A DNA stretch of 64,000 bases from Cycas panzhihuaensis. Lineage: Eukaryota > Cycadophyta. The stretch is taken from NCBI GenBank assembly GCA_023213395.1, contig CM041465.1:213101741-213165740 (forward strand), in the 5' to 3' direction. A model generated the notes under the pieces. That model saw nothing but the letters and a program-made list of their open reading frames with translations. It had not been told where the DNA came from and did not search any database. The stretch's first letter is position 1; every line of letters begins with the position of its first letter. The translations under genes and the position numbers were made by a program. Shown one piece after another: positions 12,303-24,011 of the stretch.

Positions 12303-13500
12303 CTACTTCTTATGGGGCATAACTGATTGTGGTAATGAATCTAGGCCTAGCATCCCTAGGTCCTCCAATATGGGCATCTCTGGCTTCTCCTCAGCTAAAA
12401 ACCCCTGGCTCATTAGTTCTTTTACCGCATCTGTGGAGGGGCCCTTTGCAAGCAAAGGGGACAAATCTGACCCCAATACGACCTCCTTATCCCATGACCT
12501 TAGAGGCTTGGGTGGGGCATTTTGGGCTAAAGAGACAACCTCAGCAGGGGGTGGGTCCCCTATTCCATCCTTGCTTGTTGGGCACCCCAGAGCCGCAAGA
12601 ACCTGTGCTTCTAGTTCCCCTTCCTCTAGGAGCGTGTCCTCCTCATTTGGGTTAAAACTGAGATTCAGGTGAGGGGCCTCAGCTACCACCATTAGGCCTA
12701 AACGTTCTAGAGTCTCTCCTTTTTCCTTCTCCTTCTCATGGGTGTTTGGTTATGAGGGACCCTCTATTATCTCATCTTTTGATAGTTGTACTCTTGGGCA
12801 TTTTTGGGGCAGGTGCCCCAAATTTTTACATGTGGAACATTTAAAATGATCCATCTCATAAATCAATGGCTGGACCCAGCTTCTTCCTCCTATGTCCATC
12901 CATATGTCATCCAAGAGGGGTTTGTCTATTCTTACCAAGGTGTAAATTCTAGCATTAATGAACCTACTTCTATTCTTTATTATAGAATCAATCGCCAAGA
13001 GAGGACCCATCGCTTTTGCTATGCCTTTAAATACCTCGGGGTTCCAGTGGTGCAGTGGAAGACCCGAAAATTAGATCCATATAAGAGCTTGTCTAATTTT
13101 AGGGGTAGAGGGATCAAAGTCCCTATGCCATTTCTCGAGGGATAGGGCCTTTCTACCAAACATCCATGGGGCTCTAATCAGAATACTGGACATATCTTCG
13201 TAGGAGGTAAATTTAAGTAGCACACAGCCCTTAGGCATGGCTATTACTTCCACACAACTCATCATTTTCCATTTGGTCCTCGTCTAGGTCCTAATAGCCT
13301 CCAAGCCTGGTCTAGGTCCTGAGAATCTACCAACAAGGCAGTTCTCCCAAAGTTTCTTGGTTTTCTCCACTAGAGCCAAGGGAATTTTCAGTCTTACTTT
13401 ATTATCCTCAATCACAGGTGTTAGGTCAAATGTTTCCTCTTTGTTTGATTTCAAAACATCTCAGTAGGATCTCCTTGGTGACAGGTTAGGGTTCTGGTTT
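12303..13500 (-). pseudogene. LINE ORF1: DUF4283 and zinc-knuckle nucleic-acid-binding protein
   Basis: Plant L1 ORF1 proteins bind LINE RNA and form the particle with ORF2. The frame reads FDLTPVIEDNKVRLKIPLAL, then GCVLLKFTSYEDMSSILIRA and WMFGRKALSLEKWHRDFDP (about 13440-13090), a DUF4283-like domain. SGLPLHHWNPEVFKGIAKAM follows, then a CCHC knuckle, CSTCKNLGHLPQKC, near 12830 with all four ligands intact. A Pro/Glu-rich tail runs to a TAG at 12303. In-frame stops at 13071 and 12750 (both TAA) and one near 13285 (TAG) fit single C-to-T changes. Frame and register match ORF2, so the TAG at 12303 may itself be a decayed sense codon. The true start codon was not resolved. Confidence 0.9.
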
Positions 13501-14203
13501 TGATTTTGAGAGATATGGTTGATTTCTATAATTTAAAGTTTATAAACTATATAAGAAAAGCCCTAAACAAGGAGAGCAAGAATATACCATTGTCTTTGAG
13601 ACTAAATCTGGTTCAACCTCAAGCATTCCTTTCTCTTTGCCCCACTTCTCATAATATAAAAAGTTGTCATCCAAATTCTTCTCGAGATAACCTCCGTCAC
13701 CAAGCAAAGCATGTTTATCTTCTCTTTCTGTTTGCTTACATGGTCTATCTTTTTGCTGTCGGGATCTATCTCCCTTCACAGCCCCACTTACTTTTGTTAT
13801 GGCTAGCCCAGCTAGCACAAAATGGCTTGCATGTTCTAAAAAACCTAACCAGTGCTTTGGTTTACCCAATATCCCTGCACCTGCTAGGAGAGCTCCTGCC
13901 TGAGGCTGCTAGATTACTCTCACACTATCCCCTTTGTAAGGAATAATTTGAAGTTTGCTTGGCACCAAGCTTGGCCTGAAATCAACTGTATATGGTCTTC
14001 CTTCCGTCGCTATTTGGGTGAGGGGATGATGAATCTAGTTACCAGTACCTAGCGTTGGCTGACTAGCCATGCCAACACGATTCGAAGGATGCCATGGCGT
14101 CTGAGTCCTCTATGCTGCTTGCGCCGCCTCCCATTCTAATCTGAACCCTAGTTTCAATCACTCATGTTGCCTTCTTATGTCTGCTTACAGATCATAACAT
14201 ATA
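13501..14203 (-). other. LINE 5' leader
   Basis: The stretch between the target-site duplication and ORF1 is richer in G+C than its surroundings, notably near 14020-14150. L1 elements normally carry an internal promoter here; no promoter motif was identified. The 109-codon open frame at 13540-13869 is out of register with ORF1 and matches nothing I know. Confidence 0.55.
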
Positions 14204-14220
14204 TTCTGCATCATATATCT
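14204..14220. repeat. LINE target-site duplication, right copy
   Basis: Exact 17-base match to 7734-7750. Confidence 0.95.
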
Positions 14221-14832
14221 TCATTGTGGATAAAAAAATTAATTATTTATCTTGCATTAAAGAATTTGGTAATTTTCTTAGTCAAGCTAGTGTTTATTCA
14301 TTTGAAAAATCAAAAGCTTAGATTTTATCAATTTTTTATTTCTTCATCATCAAGAAGTTTTATTTCAAATTTGCATATTTAAAAATCTTAGTTACTTTGC
14401 AAGTTTCCTTATATAATCATTCTATTTTAAAGTGTATTTGAAATTATACATTATAAGTTTAATGATTTATTAAGTTTTTAAATTTCTTCTAAAGGCATAT
14501 GTTTTGTTGAAAAGTTCATATACTTATTAAAATCATTCTTCATTCATCATTATTGAAAAGTTCATACAATTATTAAAAGCATTCTTGATTCATTATTATA
14601 CTTAAGGTTGCATAAAGTGCACTTTACTTCAAAGGAACATTTCATGTTTAAGGGTATTATATCTTTTTCTTAGAAGTTATTGGCAAGACCACATCATTGA
14701 TAACTTATTGATATTAGCTTTCATTCTTCTTCGGAATAACTTTATCATCTACTTACATTAGTATTGAAATCATTTAAGGATTTGTCTACTTGAAAATCAT
14801 TTTTTTTTTTATTATGTACTAAAGTTTTCTAT
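14221..14832 (+). other. Leader of the plus-strand element, right of the LINE
   Basis: AT-rich continuation of the leader beyond the LINE insertion. No coding frame or other signal was recognised. Confidence 0.5.
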
Positions 14833-15514
14833 AAAATGGTAATGAATCTAATCAAATACGATTCCCTATATTTGATGGCCATGATTTTCAATAATGGTAT
14901 AAAATAATACAAACTTACTTTATCATAAATGACCTTTGGAGATATCTACAAAATGGATATAAACTTAATACTAAATAAGACATTAAAAAGATAATGAAGT
15001 CTTAACTATATTATTTTGCATTATAGATGATAATGTTTTTTCTAAAGTTTATGAAATGATGATATCTAAATCCATATGGGACACCTTAGATTCTATTTAT
15101 GAGGGGAAAACCCTCAATATGAATGAATTTAACCTTGATGTTGTTGAGCATGTGAGAAAGATGTCAGAGCAGGCTGTTTGTAATGAAAAGACTAAGGAAG
15201 AAGATTCAAGTCAAAAGAACAATCACCTTATTACACGTGAAGATGATCCTTCATTTGAGGGGAAGAAACCTTATGAGAAATACTTGGACATGATCATTAC
15301 TCACAAAACAAAGATTTTAGATATTAAAGTCAAAGATGTAGTCATTCATCCACATTTAAATCAAGCTACACCTACTTGGATGTTATTTGAACCACTCAAT
15401 GTTAAAGAGATACACACTATTGAAAGGATGAGGCAAGTTGATGATGATAAAGCTAAAGGACAAACATTCAAAAAAATTTCAAGTCCAAGTACCACAAGTT
15501 CAAGGAAAATTTAA
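14833..15514 (+). pseudogene. UBN2-like gag fragment of the plus-strand element
   Basis: Starting near 14859 the frame reads RFPIFDGHDF, a stop in place of a residue before WYKIIQTYF, then NDLWRYLQNGYKLNT. This is the DUF4219-type start of copia-like gag. After a frameshift near 15030-15050 an open frame continues with MMISKSIWDTLDSIYEGKT, the UBN2 block, and runs 152 codons to 15514. The part after YEGKT does not resemble normal gag and I do not recognise it; an internal deletion or fusion could explain it. The frame ends just before the polypurine tract, so no pol was ever between gag and the 3' LTR in this copy. Confidence 0.6.
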
Positions 15515-15533
15515 GATGTTCATTATGACCATT

Positions 15534-15544
15534 AAGGAGGAGAA
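15534..15544 (+). other. Polypurine tract
   Basis: The bases aaggaggagaa lie directly before the TG of the 3' LTR, the expected site of plus-strand DNA priming. Confidence 0.8.
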
Positions 15545-15874
15545 TGTTGGGGTTATATTCATCACCCTACTCCCACCATTTATATAAATGAGTGCACACA
15601 TATGAAGGTAAGTAAGGTAAGGTTAAAGTTACTTTAGTTAAGCATTACTTCATTATATTTTAAATTTTGGAGGTTGAAGAGGTTTCCCTCCTCCCTCAAA
15701 CTATATCTTTACTAGGGTGAAAAACCCTAGTGTCTTTTGACATCACCTTCCTTTGAAAAGTTATATATGCTCTCAATAATGGATTGATTGTAATACTTTT
15801 ATTTATGCTCATGTAATACAACGGATTAATTATTTGATATATGCTCTGCTCTATATCTATTTTACAAACCTTTA
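15545..15874 (+). repeat. 3' LTR of the plus-strand element
   Basis: A near-identical direct repeat of 4120-4445. The terminal CA has become TA. Confidence 0.8.
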
Positions 15875-18800
15875 TATAGACAATAAGATGGATAAAATCC
15901 ACAACAGAATAAAGGTTATGGTTAGGGTAATAGATAACAATAAAGAAACTAACCCAAAAATTAGAATCAAGATAATAACAAGAATTTTTAGCAAGGAAGC
16001 TATATGGCCAATTCTTGGGTCGATTCCCAAAATCTATTCTTTGTCACACTCTCTTCTTATCATGAAGATAATTCTTGGTTGATAGACTTTGGTGCCACAC
16101 ATCACATGATAGGCACTAAAGAACTCTTGAAGGACACTATACCTACTCAAGCATAGACAATCACATTTGGTAATGGCATTACTTATGATATGGCCAAGAT
16201 TATGAAAGCTCCCATAGCCCTAAAGAATTTAGATATTCAACATTATATAAGTAAATTCCTTTATGTTCCTAACATGAAATAAAACCTGCTTTCTATGAGT
16301 TAGATTGACAAGTAGAACTTTTGATGTACTTTTTAGCCAGAGCATATGCATTATTTTAGACCACTCAATTAGTCAAGTAGTAATAACATGATATTAAGAT
16401 AATGGATTTGATAAACTTGATGATATCCCACTTTCCATTGCATAACATTAAGACTGATGTGCCACTATGTAGTCTAATCAACTCAATAAATATAAATAAA
16501 TTCCTATGAAAGACCCAGCTATTAAATTACAAGGTGAATACTCTTATAGCTAGGAGCAACCTACTCAAAAGTGTACCAAAGACCAACTATGGTATTAACT
16601 CCATGGCCATCTAAATATGTAGTCTTAGTCTCATGTTTAGATTTCAAATGATACATGGGTTACTAAAGATCAAACTAAATAAATGTTTATGTGAAGCCTA
16701 TATTATTAGCAAACAACATATGAAATCTTTTCCATCTAAGTGAGCTTGACATGCAACTAAACCACTCGGATTAGTTCACTAAGACATCTATGGATGCATG
16801 TTAATACATTACCTTAATGGTAAATTATACTTTATTACTTCTATTGATGACTATTCTCAGAAAGTTTAGGTCTACTTTCTAAAGAACAAGTTTGAGATGC
16901 TTAAGAAATTTAAAGATTTCAAAGCTAAAGTAGAAAATAAATCTTGCATGATAATTAAGATCATAAGATTAGATAATAAAGGTGATCATACTTCAAACTA
17001 GTTCATTAATTTTTATAGAGAATATGGCATCAAAAACTAGTTCTTAACTCCTCAAACTCCTTAGCAAAATGGTGTTATTAAATGCATGAACCAAACATTG
17101 GTGAATAAGGATAAAGTAATGTTCAAAGTTGCAAACCTTGTTAATATATCATGGGCTGAAGCTATTCATGCTACTATTTATTTGAAGAATAGGAGCTTAA
17201 CTTCAATCATAAGAAACATGACACTCGAGGAGGATTGGTTAGTCCAAATGACTATAGTCTCACACCTTAGAATATTTAGATGTATTACCTATAAGTTTGT
17301 TCCAAAGGAAAATCAAAAGAAACTTAATGATAAAAGCTTGAAATGTATATTCATAGGTTATATACCTAGGTGCAAAGCTTACAAGGTATATGAACCTATT
17401 GGAATATAAGCATAATCATCTTGAAATGTTATATTTACCAAGGACAATTAAGAATTAGATCAATCCTAAATATAAATTCTCACAAATGATGGCATTGATG
17501 TTCAAGAAGCTCCTATTACACCAATTGTAGACCTTTTTACTCCTTTAACTTCATATACTCCGAGTCCTTCATCTACTCCTCTTGCATCACCAACTACTTC
17601 TATAACAACCCTTGCATTACCACCTCTATATCTAGATGATATTCATGTTGAAGCTAAAAGCATCAAGAAGCTTCCTAAGTGGTATCTACAAGTTATGAAA
17701 GATGCACTATCACCTCCTACAGTATAAAAAAGGGAATTATTGCTAAGGCATACAACAAACTTTGCTTTAAAGGAACAAGTTCTTAACACTCTTAAGCCTT
17801 CCTACTTTGAGAAAGTAGTTAAAGACCAAACATGGTAGGCCACTATGGACAAGGAGATGTATTCCATCCTAAAAAATAACACTTGGGAGCTCACCAAATT
17901 ACCTCTTAGAAAGAAGCCAATTGATTATCATTGGCTTTATGAAATAAAATATCATGTTAATAACTCTATTGAAAGACACAAAGCACATCTTATTACAAAA
18001 AGCTTTAAATAATAAGAAGGTATAGACTATGATGAGACTTTTTTACCTATTGGCAATATGACAATATTTCGTCCAGTTATGTCACCTATAGCTCAGTTCA
18101 AATAGCTCGTTCATTAGATGGATGTTAAAAATGCTTTCCTCAATGGAGACCTTTCTAAAGAGTTTTCTTGAGATAACCTCCTAAATATATTATTCCTAGA
18201 AAAGAATATTTAGTTTACAAGCTTATGAAAGCTCTATATAGACTCAAGCAGGTATCTCATACCTAATATGCAAAGATTAACACTTTCTTTTTTAAGTATA
18301 AATTAAATCATTCATCTTCAAATCCTAATTTATACATTTAAATCCATAACAATCTAATCACCATTATTGTACTCCATGTAGATGATTTATTAATCATTAG
18401 AAATGATGATGAAGGGATCTCTTATCTCAAATAGGAACTTAAAAGTAATTTTGAGATGACTAACCTTGGATAGCTCCATTACTTCCTTAGCATTGAAGTA
18501 TGGAAAGAACTAAGATATACTTTCTTATCACAAGCTAAATATAAGAATGAGCTTTTATAGCATTTCAAAATGAGTGACTATAAACCTGCACCCATACTTA
18601 TGGAGGCCAGAACCAAGCTAACCATAGATGAACAAGGCAAACATATCAATCCTACTCTTTGTAGATAGCTTGTAGGGAGTTTGATTTATCTTGCTCACAC
18701 TTGTCCTAATATTTCAATGCAGTTGTGATTTACTCTAGGTATATGTCTTAGCCTAAAATATCACATTGAAAAGATTCCATTAGAATTCTTAAGTATATTC

Positions 18801-19323
18801 ATAGCACATTATAGCTTGGACTAGACTATAGTTAAGCAAAAACTCGTGTTAAAAGGATTCATTGATATAGAATAGGTTGATTGCCAAGACTCTTACCATT
18901 CTACTTCAAGATATTGTTTTGACCTAAACTCAACCACTATTTATTAGAGTTATAAGAAATAACCTAATATTGCTCTTCCTTCTACTAAAGTAGAATATAA
19001 AGTGGTTATTCATGCAGTTATTGAGATGATTTGGCTATGTATGATTCTTACTAAACTTGATGTTCAATAGACATAAGTAACTCTTGTATACTATGACAAT
19101 CAAAGTGTATTGAAGATGACCAAGAATCTTATTTTCCATGCATTTATAAAACACATTGAGATCCATCATCATTTCATCTATAAATATGTATAAAGTGAAG
19201 AAATTGATCTAGTATATAGATCATTCGAAGACCAGGTTGTAAACATCTTCACTAAAGTACTTAGTAAACTTAAGTTTGAAAGGTTTCAATATGGCTTTAA
19301 CATCAAGATGAATGAAGTTATTA
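15875..19323 (+). pseudogene. Copia pol remnant, 3' part of the split copia element
   Basis: Domains follow the Ty1/copia order. The protease block at about 16072 reads NSWLIDFGATHHM, where the active-site D-S/T-G is DFG. Integrase begins near 16760 (a LVH-x-DIYG block), continues with YFITSIDDYSQKVW near 16830, and has QNGVIKCMNQTL near 17070, where the third catalytic acidic residue is Lys. RT has KPIDYHWLYEIK near 17920, QMDVKNAFLNGDL near 18115 and HVDDLLI near 18375 (catalytic VDD kept). RNase H ends with YYDNQS near 19090 and EDQVVNIFTKVLSKLKFE near 19230. Many stops and at least one frameshift make it non-functional. Confidence 0.9.
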
Positions 19324-19334
19324 CTAAGGGAGGA
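19324..19334 (+). other. Polypurine tract of the split copia element
   Basis: The bases ctaagggagga end right before TGTTAAAATATA, the apparent LTR start. Confidence 0.75.
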
Positions 19335-20678
19335 TGTTAAAATATATTTACATCTTTATGTACTTTTATATATTTATAACTTTATATTGTAAACTTAGTT
19401 GAAGTTCATCACTCACCTTTGCCTCATAACAGACCAGTGAGATGTGACATACATAAGACCTAATTAAATTTGAGTAGGAGTAACATCAAGATCTCCATAA
19501 ATTAAGGTCGTTCCCTCACCCATTTGGTATGATCATTCGATAAGAGTCAAAATGTTTGTCAAAATACTATTATAGGTATCAACTAATTTGATCCTCATAT
19601 TGTGTTTATTGAATGTATGCATGATGTTCTTTGATATATTTCATTGAGTGTTATTTACAAGAGGTTTTAGATCCTATTTTTTAAATTAGATCAATTCTAA
19701 TTTCTTCACTCTCTAGGCATCAATAAGCTCTCAGTGGCTTTTATAATAAGTTATATTGATGATTAACTTCTCTACCATGCTTGTTAGATAGGTTTTTAAA
19801 CCCTTATTATCCCTTGTTTTTGTTGTTTTATTTATGTATTTTAATTGGTAGAATTTTATCAACTCATATGGAGATTTCTCTCCTTTATCTTGATAGTTTT
19901 CAACGCTTTCTTTTGAAGACATCATCTAGCACATATCAACATACTCTATCTAATAATGTTTTTAGTATCTTTCTAATTATCTTATAATTATTAGCTAGTT
20001 ATTTTGTAGTTATTCTATAGTTGTTTTCAAATGTTTAAGAATTAAAGATTTCTTCAAATTTATCTCCAACAGTTATTTTTTTCAATTTAGGATTGAATGA
20101 AGATTTTGAACTCTCTCTTTTTAGAAGTATTATATTATAGTTTCTTCAAGTATCAAACTAATAGGGTTTGATTTTTTATTTTATACATGTATTGTAATTT
20201 TTTCAATTTATTAACTAATTTCACACAACGATATTATAGGAAACAATCTATCAATTTCCATATAATTCATCTTTATCAAGTAACTATTAAGTAGGCTTCA
20301 TCAAATCTTAAAATAGATGTTTTGTTGGGTAGTAAACTTCTAACTTACTAGAAATTATGTAACTCAAAAAAATTGTATATTATAGGATTTTCATATCCTA
20401 AACAAATTGTTTGATAGTAAAATATTAATTAAATTATCTCTTGTTTTATTTATAGAACTTAATTTACTTATGTATCCCATTATATACTTTCTTGAATGTT
20501 AATTTTTTGCATGTGTATGTTATATACTTATTTATCTTTAAACTCTTATGCATTCTCCACATAAACATAATTAGGATATCTTTAAGTACAAACCCATAGA
20601 TTTGGCATACTAACTTCAACCACCTTCCTCTAATCTGGGGTAGGTCAATGACCTATTATTCCCCTTCAATGTCCTTTG
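19335..20678 (+). repeat. Start of the copia 3' LTR, then unresolved AT-rich sequence
   Basis: An LTR must start at 19335 because it abuts the polypurine tract and opens with TGTTA. The matching 5' LTR is not visible, so the LTR end cannot be placed. I see no gene in the rest. Confidence 0.5.
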
Positions 20679-21508
20679 GCTTTGATACCATGTTAGAAAT
20701 CAAAGTATGTAAGGGCAAACTATAAAGATGGTACAACAAGAATTATGGTTAGAATTGATCTACCCTTAAATTTCCAACTCATTAATCATTTCAACACTCA
20801 TACATCAATGTGAATGTATAAAAAATAAGTGTATCATATATAACTACCTTGCAGTTACAAACACATATATGAGGTTCATGAGTAATTGTTGGGTAATGTG
20901 ACAACAATGGTTGGGAGGTTAAAATTTTGACATGTTGGCAGCGCAGGTTCCTCCCTAAACCTTCCAAGGGGGATTCCAAGGGGGGCAAGAGCCCCGCTTG
21001 TCCAAGGGGATGCGGGGGGGGGGGTGGAATGCCCCCCGTTAAGAGGGGGTTTAGGGGCTATAGCCCCTGACCCAAAAAAATAGCATTGTAAACTATATTA
21101 AATTGTAAAGAGAATCAGAGTCGTTCACTAAAAATATCCTAGATTCTATGGTCAAGATTTGTGCTATGTATGACCTACTTATGTAGCCCAATTTAGGGTA
21201 TATTTCTTTCTATTGAGGTTGTTCAATGTACTGTGAGTAGGGCAGTGGCTGGTTGTTGTTGCTGAGAGCACTCTACTACTAGTTGACAATAAAGATCGAT
21301 ATCTCCATTCTATGATAATAAAGATCGATACCTTTCCTGTGTGGATGTTTCCGTAGCACACTATTGGGGTTTTACCACGTTATATCGGGTGTACATTTTA
21401 TGCTTGGCTTTCTTGTTTATTTTATTTTTTTATCTCTAGTTTAAGAACTTGCATGTAATTTTAGTTTTGATTCCTGTAACTAGTTGCAAGAATAGTTTAG
21501 ATCTTGGT
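20679..21508. repeat. LTR debris with conflicting orientation signals
   Basis: At 20679-20690 the plus strand reads gctttgatacca, one base from a reversed Met-tRNA primer site, abutting TGTTAG at 20691; this suggests a minus-strand 5' LTR to the right. Yet 20940-21075 is a GC-rich block with the motif gggggtttaggggctatagc, and 21360-21420 resembles the end of a plus-strand copia LTR, followed by a weak primer-like ttggtaacag at about 21509. Two overlapping LTR fragments are likely. No partner LTR was found. Confidence 0.4.
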
Positions 21509-21558
21509 AACAGTTTCAGGGTATTGGGACCTTGTTGTCTCAACAGCAATGACCTCAA

Positions 21559-21626
21559 ATATGTGTGTGTGTATGTGTGTGTATGTGTGTGTATGTGTAT
21601 GTGTGTGTGTGTGTGTATGTGTGTGT
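21559..21626. repeat. (TG)n/(TATG)n microsatellite
   Basis: TG repeat with interspersed TATG steps. Confidence 0.95.
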
Positions 21627-23495
21627 AAGGTTAAATTCTTAATATAAATAATAATGTATTATATACAATAAATTATTTAATAGTAATATAGTTTCCTAAA
21701 TGATAAAAGCAAGATAATTAGTTGGCCAAACTTATAATTAATAATTAGTTCATAAGAAGATAACTAAGCTCCTTCATACACTATTTGTTAAAGCTTTGAT
21801 TTTTTAACAAAGGTAGATACAACAACTAAACTCCTTCATCATTTAGAGTCCTTCAGATACCATCCATAAGAGATTAATATCTTTTGCTAAAATATTAACT
21901 ACTAAAATGGCACACATAGAGTAACACATTTTGCTAGTTACTACACAACAAATTCTACAATTAAACTTTGTGTATATCTTACATAGTAAGCCATATTTTA
22001 GAAGCTTTTTCTTGTTTCAACCACCTTTATGGTAGGCTTTTCCTTACTTTTTCCACCTCTATGGTAAGTTTTTCCCACTTATTTTAATTATTTAGTTTAA
22101 TATATAAGGTACTTTGTCCAATATTAATCATGATCATGATTCATCATTAGGACACAAGTTATGAGGTTCATCAAAAGCTTAAGGACCACAAGGTCATATA
22201 TAACTGCCAACATTTAAATATAGATTTGTGTAAGCAATAAACACTATTTTTTTTAATTAATTACTTATTTTCACAATCTTAATTTGTAGCTTATATAAGA
22301 TTTAAGTTCACTTTTAAATTTTTTCAAACATTTGGTGGCATTTTCTATCAAGGCATTTTATCAAATATTTCATTAATATGCCAAAAACTTCAAGAGAAAA
22401 TAAATTAGGACATTTTATTTTTGATGGATATATTCATCATTTCTTTCACAATTTAGGCATTTTCATAAGTCATTCTTTTGAATGTTTTGTCAAACACTTT
22501 ATAGGAAGGTTTCTTTAGGCATTTTAATAAGAACTTAATATGCATGTATTTTTACCTCAACCTGAAATAATAAGATTTTAATTTTTTAAAAAAAAAACTC
22601 ATAACAAATCTATTGTCATCTTCACTTGGTACTCCTCTTTATTCTTTTCACAACTTTATATCTACCCTGTATCTACTTGTTTCTTAACTTAAAAGACTAT
22701 TGTAGCATTTGAGTTTGAACCTTCATTATTAAAATTTAGTTTGTGCTTCCCTTTAAGCTTGGTATGTTTATATTTACTTAGATACATTCTCTTCATCTGC
22801 TTGTATTTTGGAACATTGACTCATGGTTCTTTCATCCTTTACTACCAATTATAATGTCTCATCTAATATGATCTTTTTAGAAGGATAATTTTTATGCATG
22901 CCCTGGTTGGTATATAGAAGTGAGATTCTTATAAGCCTTGAGTCAAGCACCATTATGGTGAAGAAACTATATCTTTTGCTAATGCATGCTTTAATTCAAA
23001 CTCCTTCCTTTCTCATTTCAAAGTTCAGATGACTCCTCTTCATCATAATATTTGTCTATTCTAAAATCACTTTGATCAATTTTAGTAACTTAAGACTATT
23101 ATGGGGGTCAAATCATACTCAATTAATCTTGGAACATTGAAAAACATATTAATTGGCATTTGAAAAGTTGAGATTCATGTAGGAGAAGGTACAACATATG
23201 ATAAGGATGGTCGAAATTGTAAGAAAATCTAGTGACAAGGCAAAGAAATGCTTTTAGGGAAAGCATGATAATATGTGTTTTAGATGGAAACAAGAACAAG
23301 AATGCATGACAATGTAAGCTAAATTCAAGTGTTTCATCTTAGATTTAATGACATCAACCTCCTAAGTGTTTCACATAGTCATACAAGTATCATAATTATA
23401 ATTAATAAATGATTAAGTGTAATCATAATGAAATGGTCCTTTATTAAGAAAAAGAATGGTTGTGGCTATAAGTCATAACCATTCCCCAAAAGGCA
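21627..23495. other. AT-rich stretch without recognisable genes
   Basis: I searched both strands for long frames, LTR ends, tRNA-like primer sites and zinc knuckles and found none. It may be an old element eroded beyond recognition or original host DNA. Confidence 0.5.
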
Positions 23496-23998
23496 TGGAA
23501 ATGGGTATTTATTGGTAAGTAATGTGATAACAGAACTCTAAACCATGTAAAGAACAAATAACAAAAATAAATCAAGCACTCAACAAAGAACACCAGGAGA
23601 TTCAGGTCTAAGCATAGACCTTTTATTAATCTGAGAAACAACTAAAGAATTACACAGATGAATAAACCTTAACTTTTCTCCTTGACTCATCCATGACTAT
23701 ATCATCATCATATGTTACATGTATTGTTACATAAGAATATATAGACACAACATTATAAGATACTACCTTACAGTTTTATAATACAATGGACATAAACTAT
23801 TGGGCTGACAAACACCCCTATAAGACACCCAAAAAAATTTATCGGGGACTCCCGCACCTGAACCCTCACTTGGGGGGCCATTAGCCCCATAGACCCCCTA
23901 GTCAAAGGCCCTACAACGAGCCTTTTAACCCCATAAAGGGGCTCGAGCGTAACGCCTATACCCATGTAACACTTATAAAGTATTCAGCATATCTAATA
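23496..23998 (-). repeat. 3' LTR of the minus-strand copia element
   Basis: Aligns with 28070-28496 over its length. It carries an extra GC-rich block of about 75 bp near 23865-23950 that the other LTR lacks. Confidence 0.8.
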
Positions 23999-24011
23999 AT
24001 CTCCCACTTGT

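Larger units (their letters stand above)
7751..14203 (-). mobile_element. Full-length L1-type LINE retrotransposon
   Basis: The element is 6,453 bp, bounded by a perfect 17-bp target-site duplication and ending in a short poly(A) (plus-strand T tract at 7751-7759). On the minus strand the order is a 5' leader, ORF1 (DUF4283-like domain and CCHC knuckle), then ORF2 (endonuclease, reverse transcriptase, Cys-rich region, RNase H). Every coding block I checked is in the same minus-strand frame; interruptions are stop codons, not frameshifts. It is inserted in the leader of the LTR element 4120-15874, so it is younger than that insertion. Confidence 0.95.

Noticed and set aside
12329-12672. Plus-strand open frames of about 100 codons
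   Set aside because: They lie exactly opposite the LINE ORF1 tail, which has family context on the minus strand.
13540-13869. 109-codon minus-strand frame as an extra LINE gene
   Set aside because: It is out of register with ORF1, lies in the leader and has no recognisable domain.
15545-15874. This LTR as the 5' LTR of the copia pol that follows it
   Set aside because: A polypurine tract precedes it and no primer-binding site follows it, so it is a 3' LTR of the element to its left.
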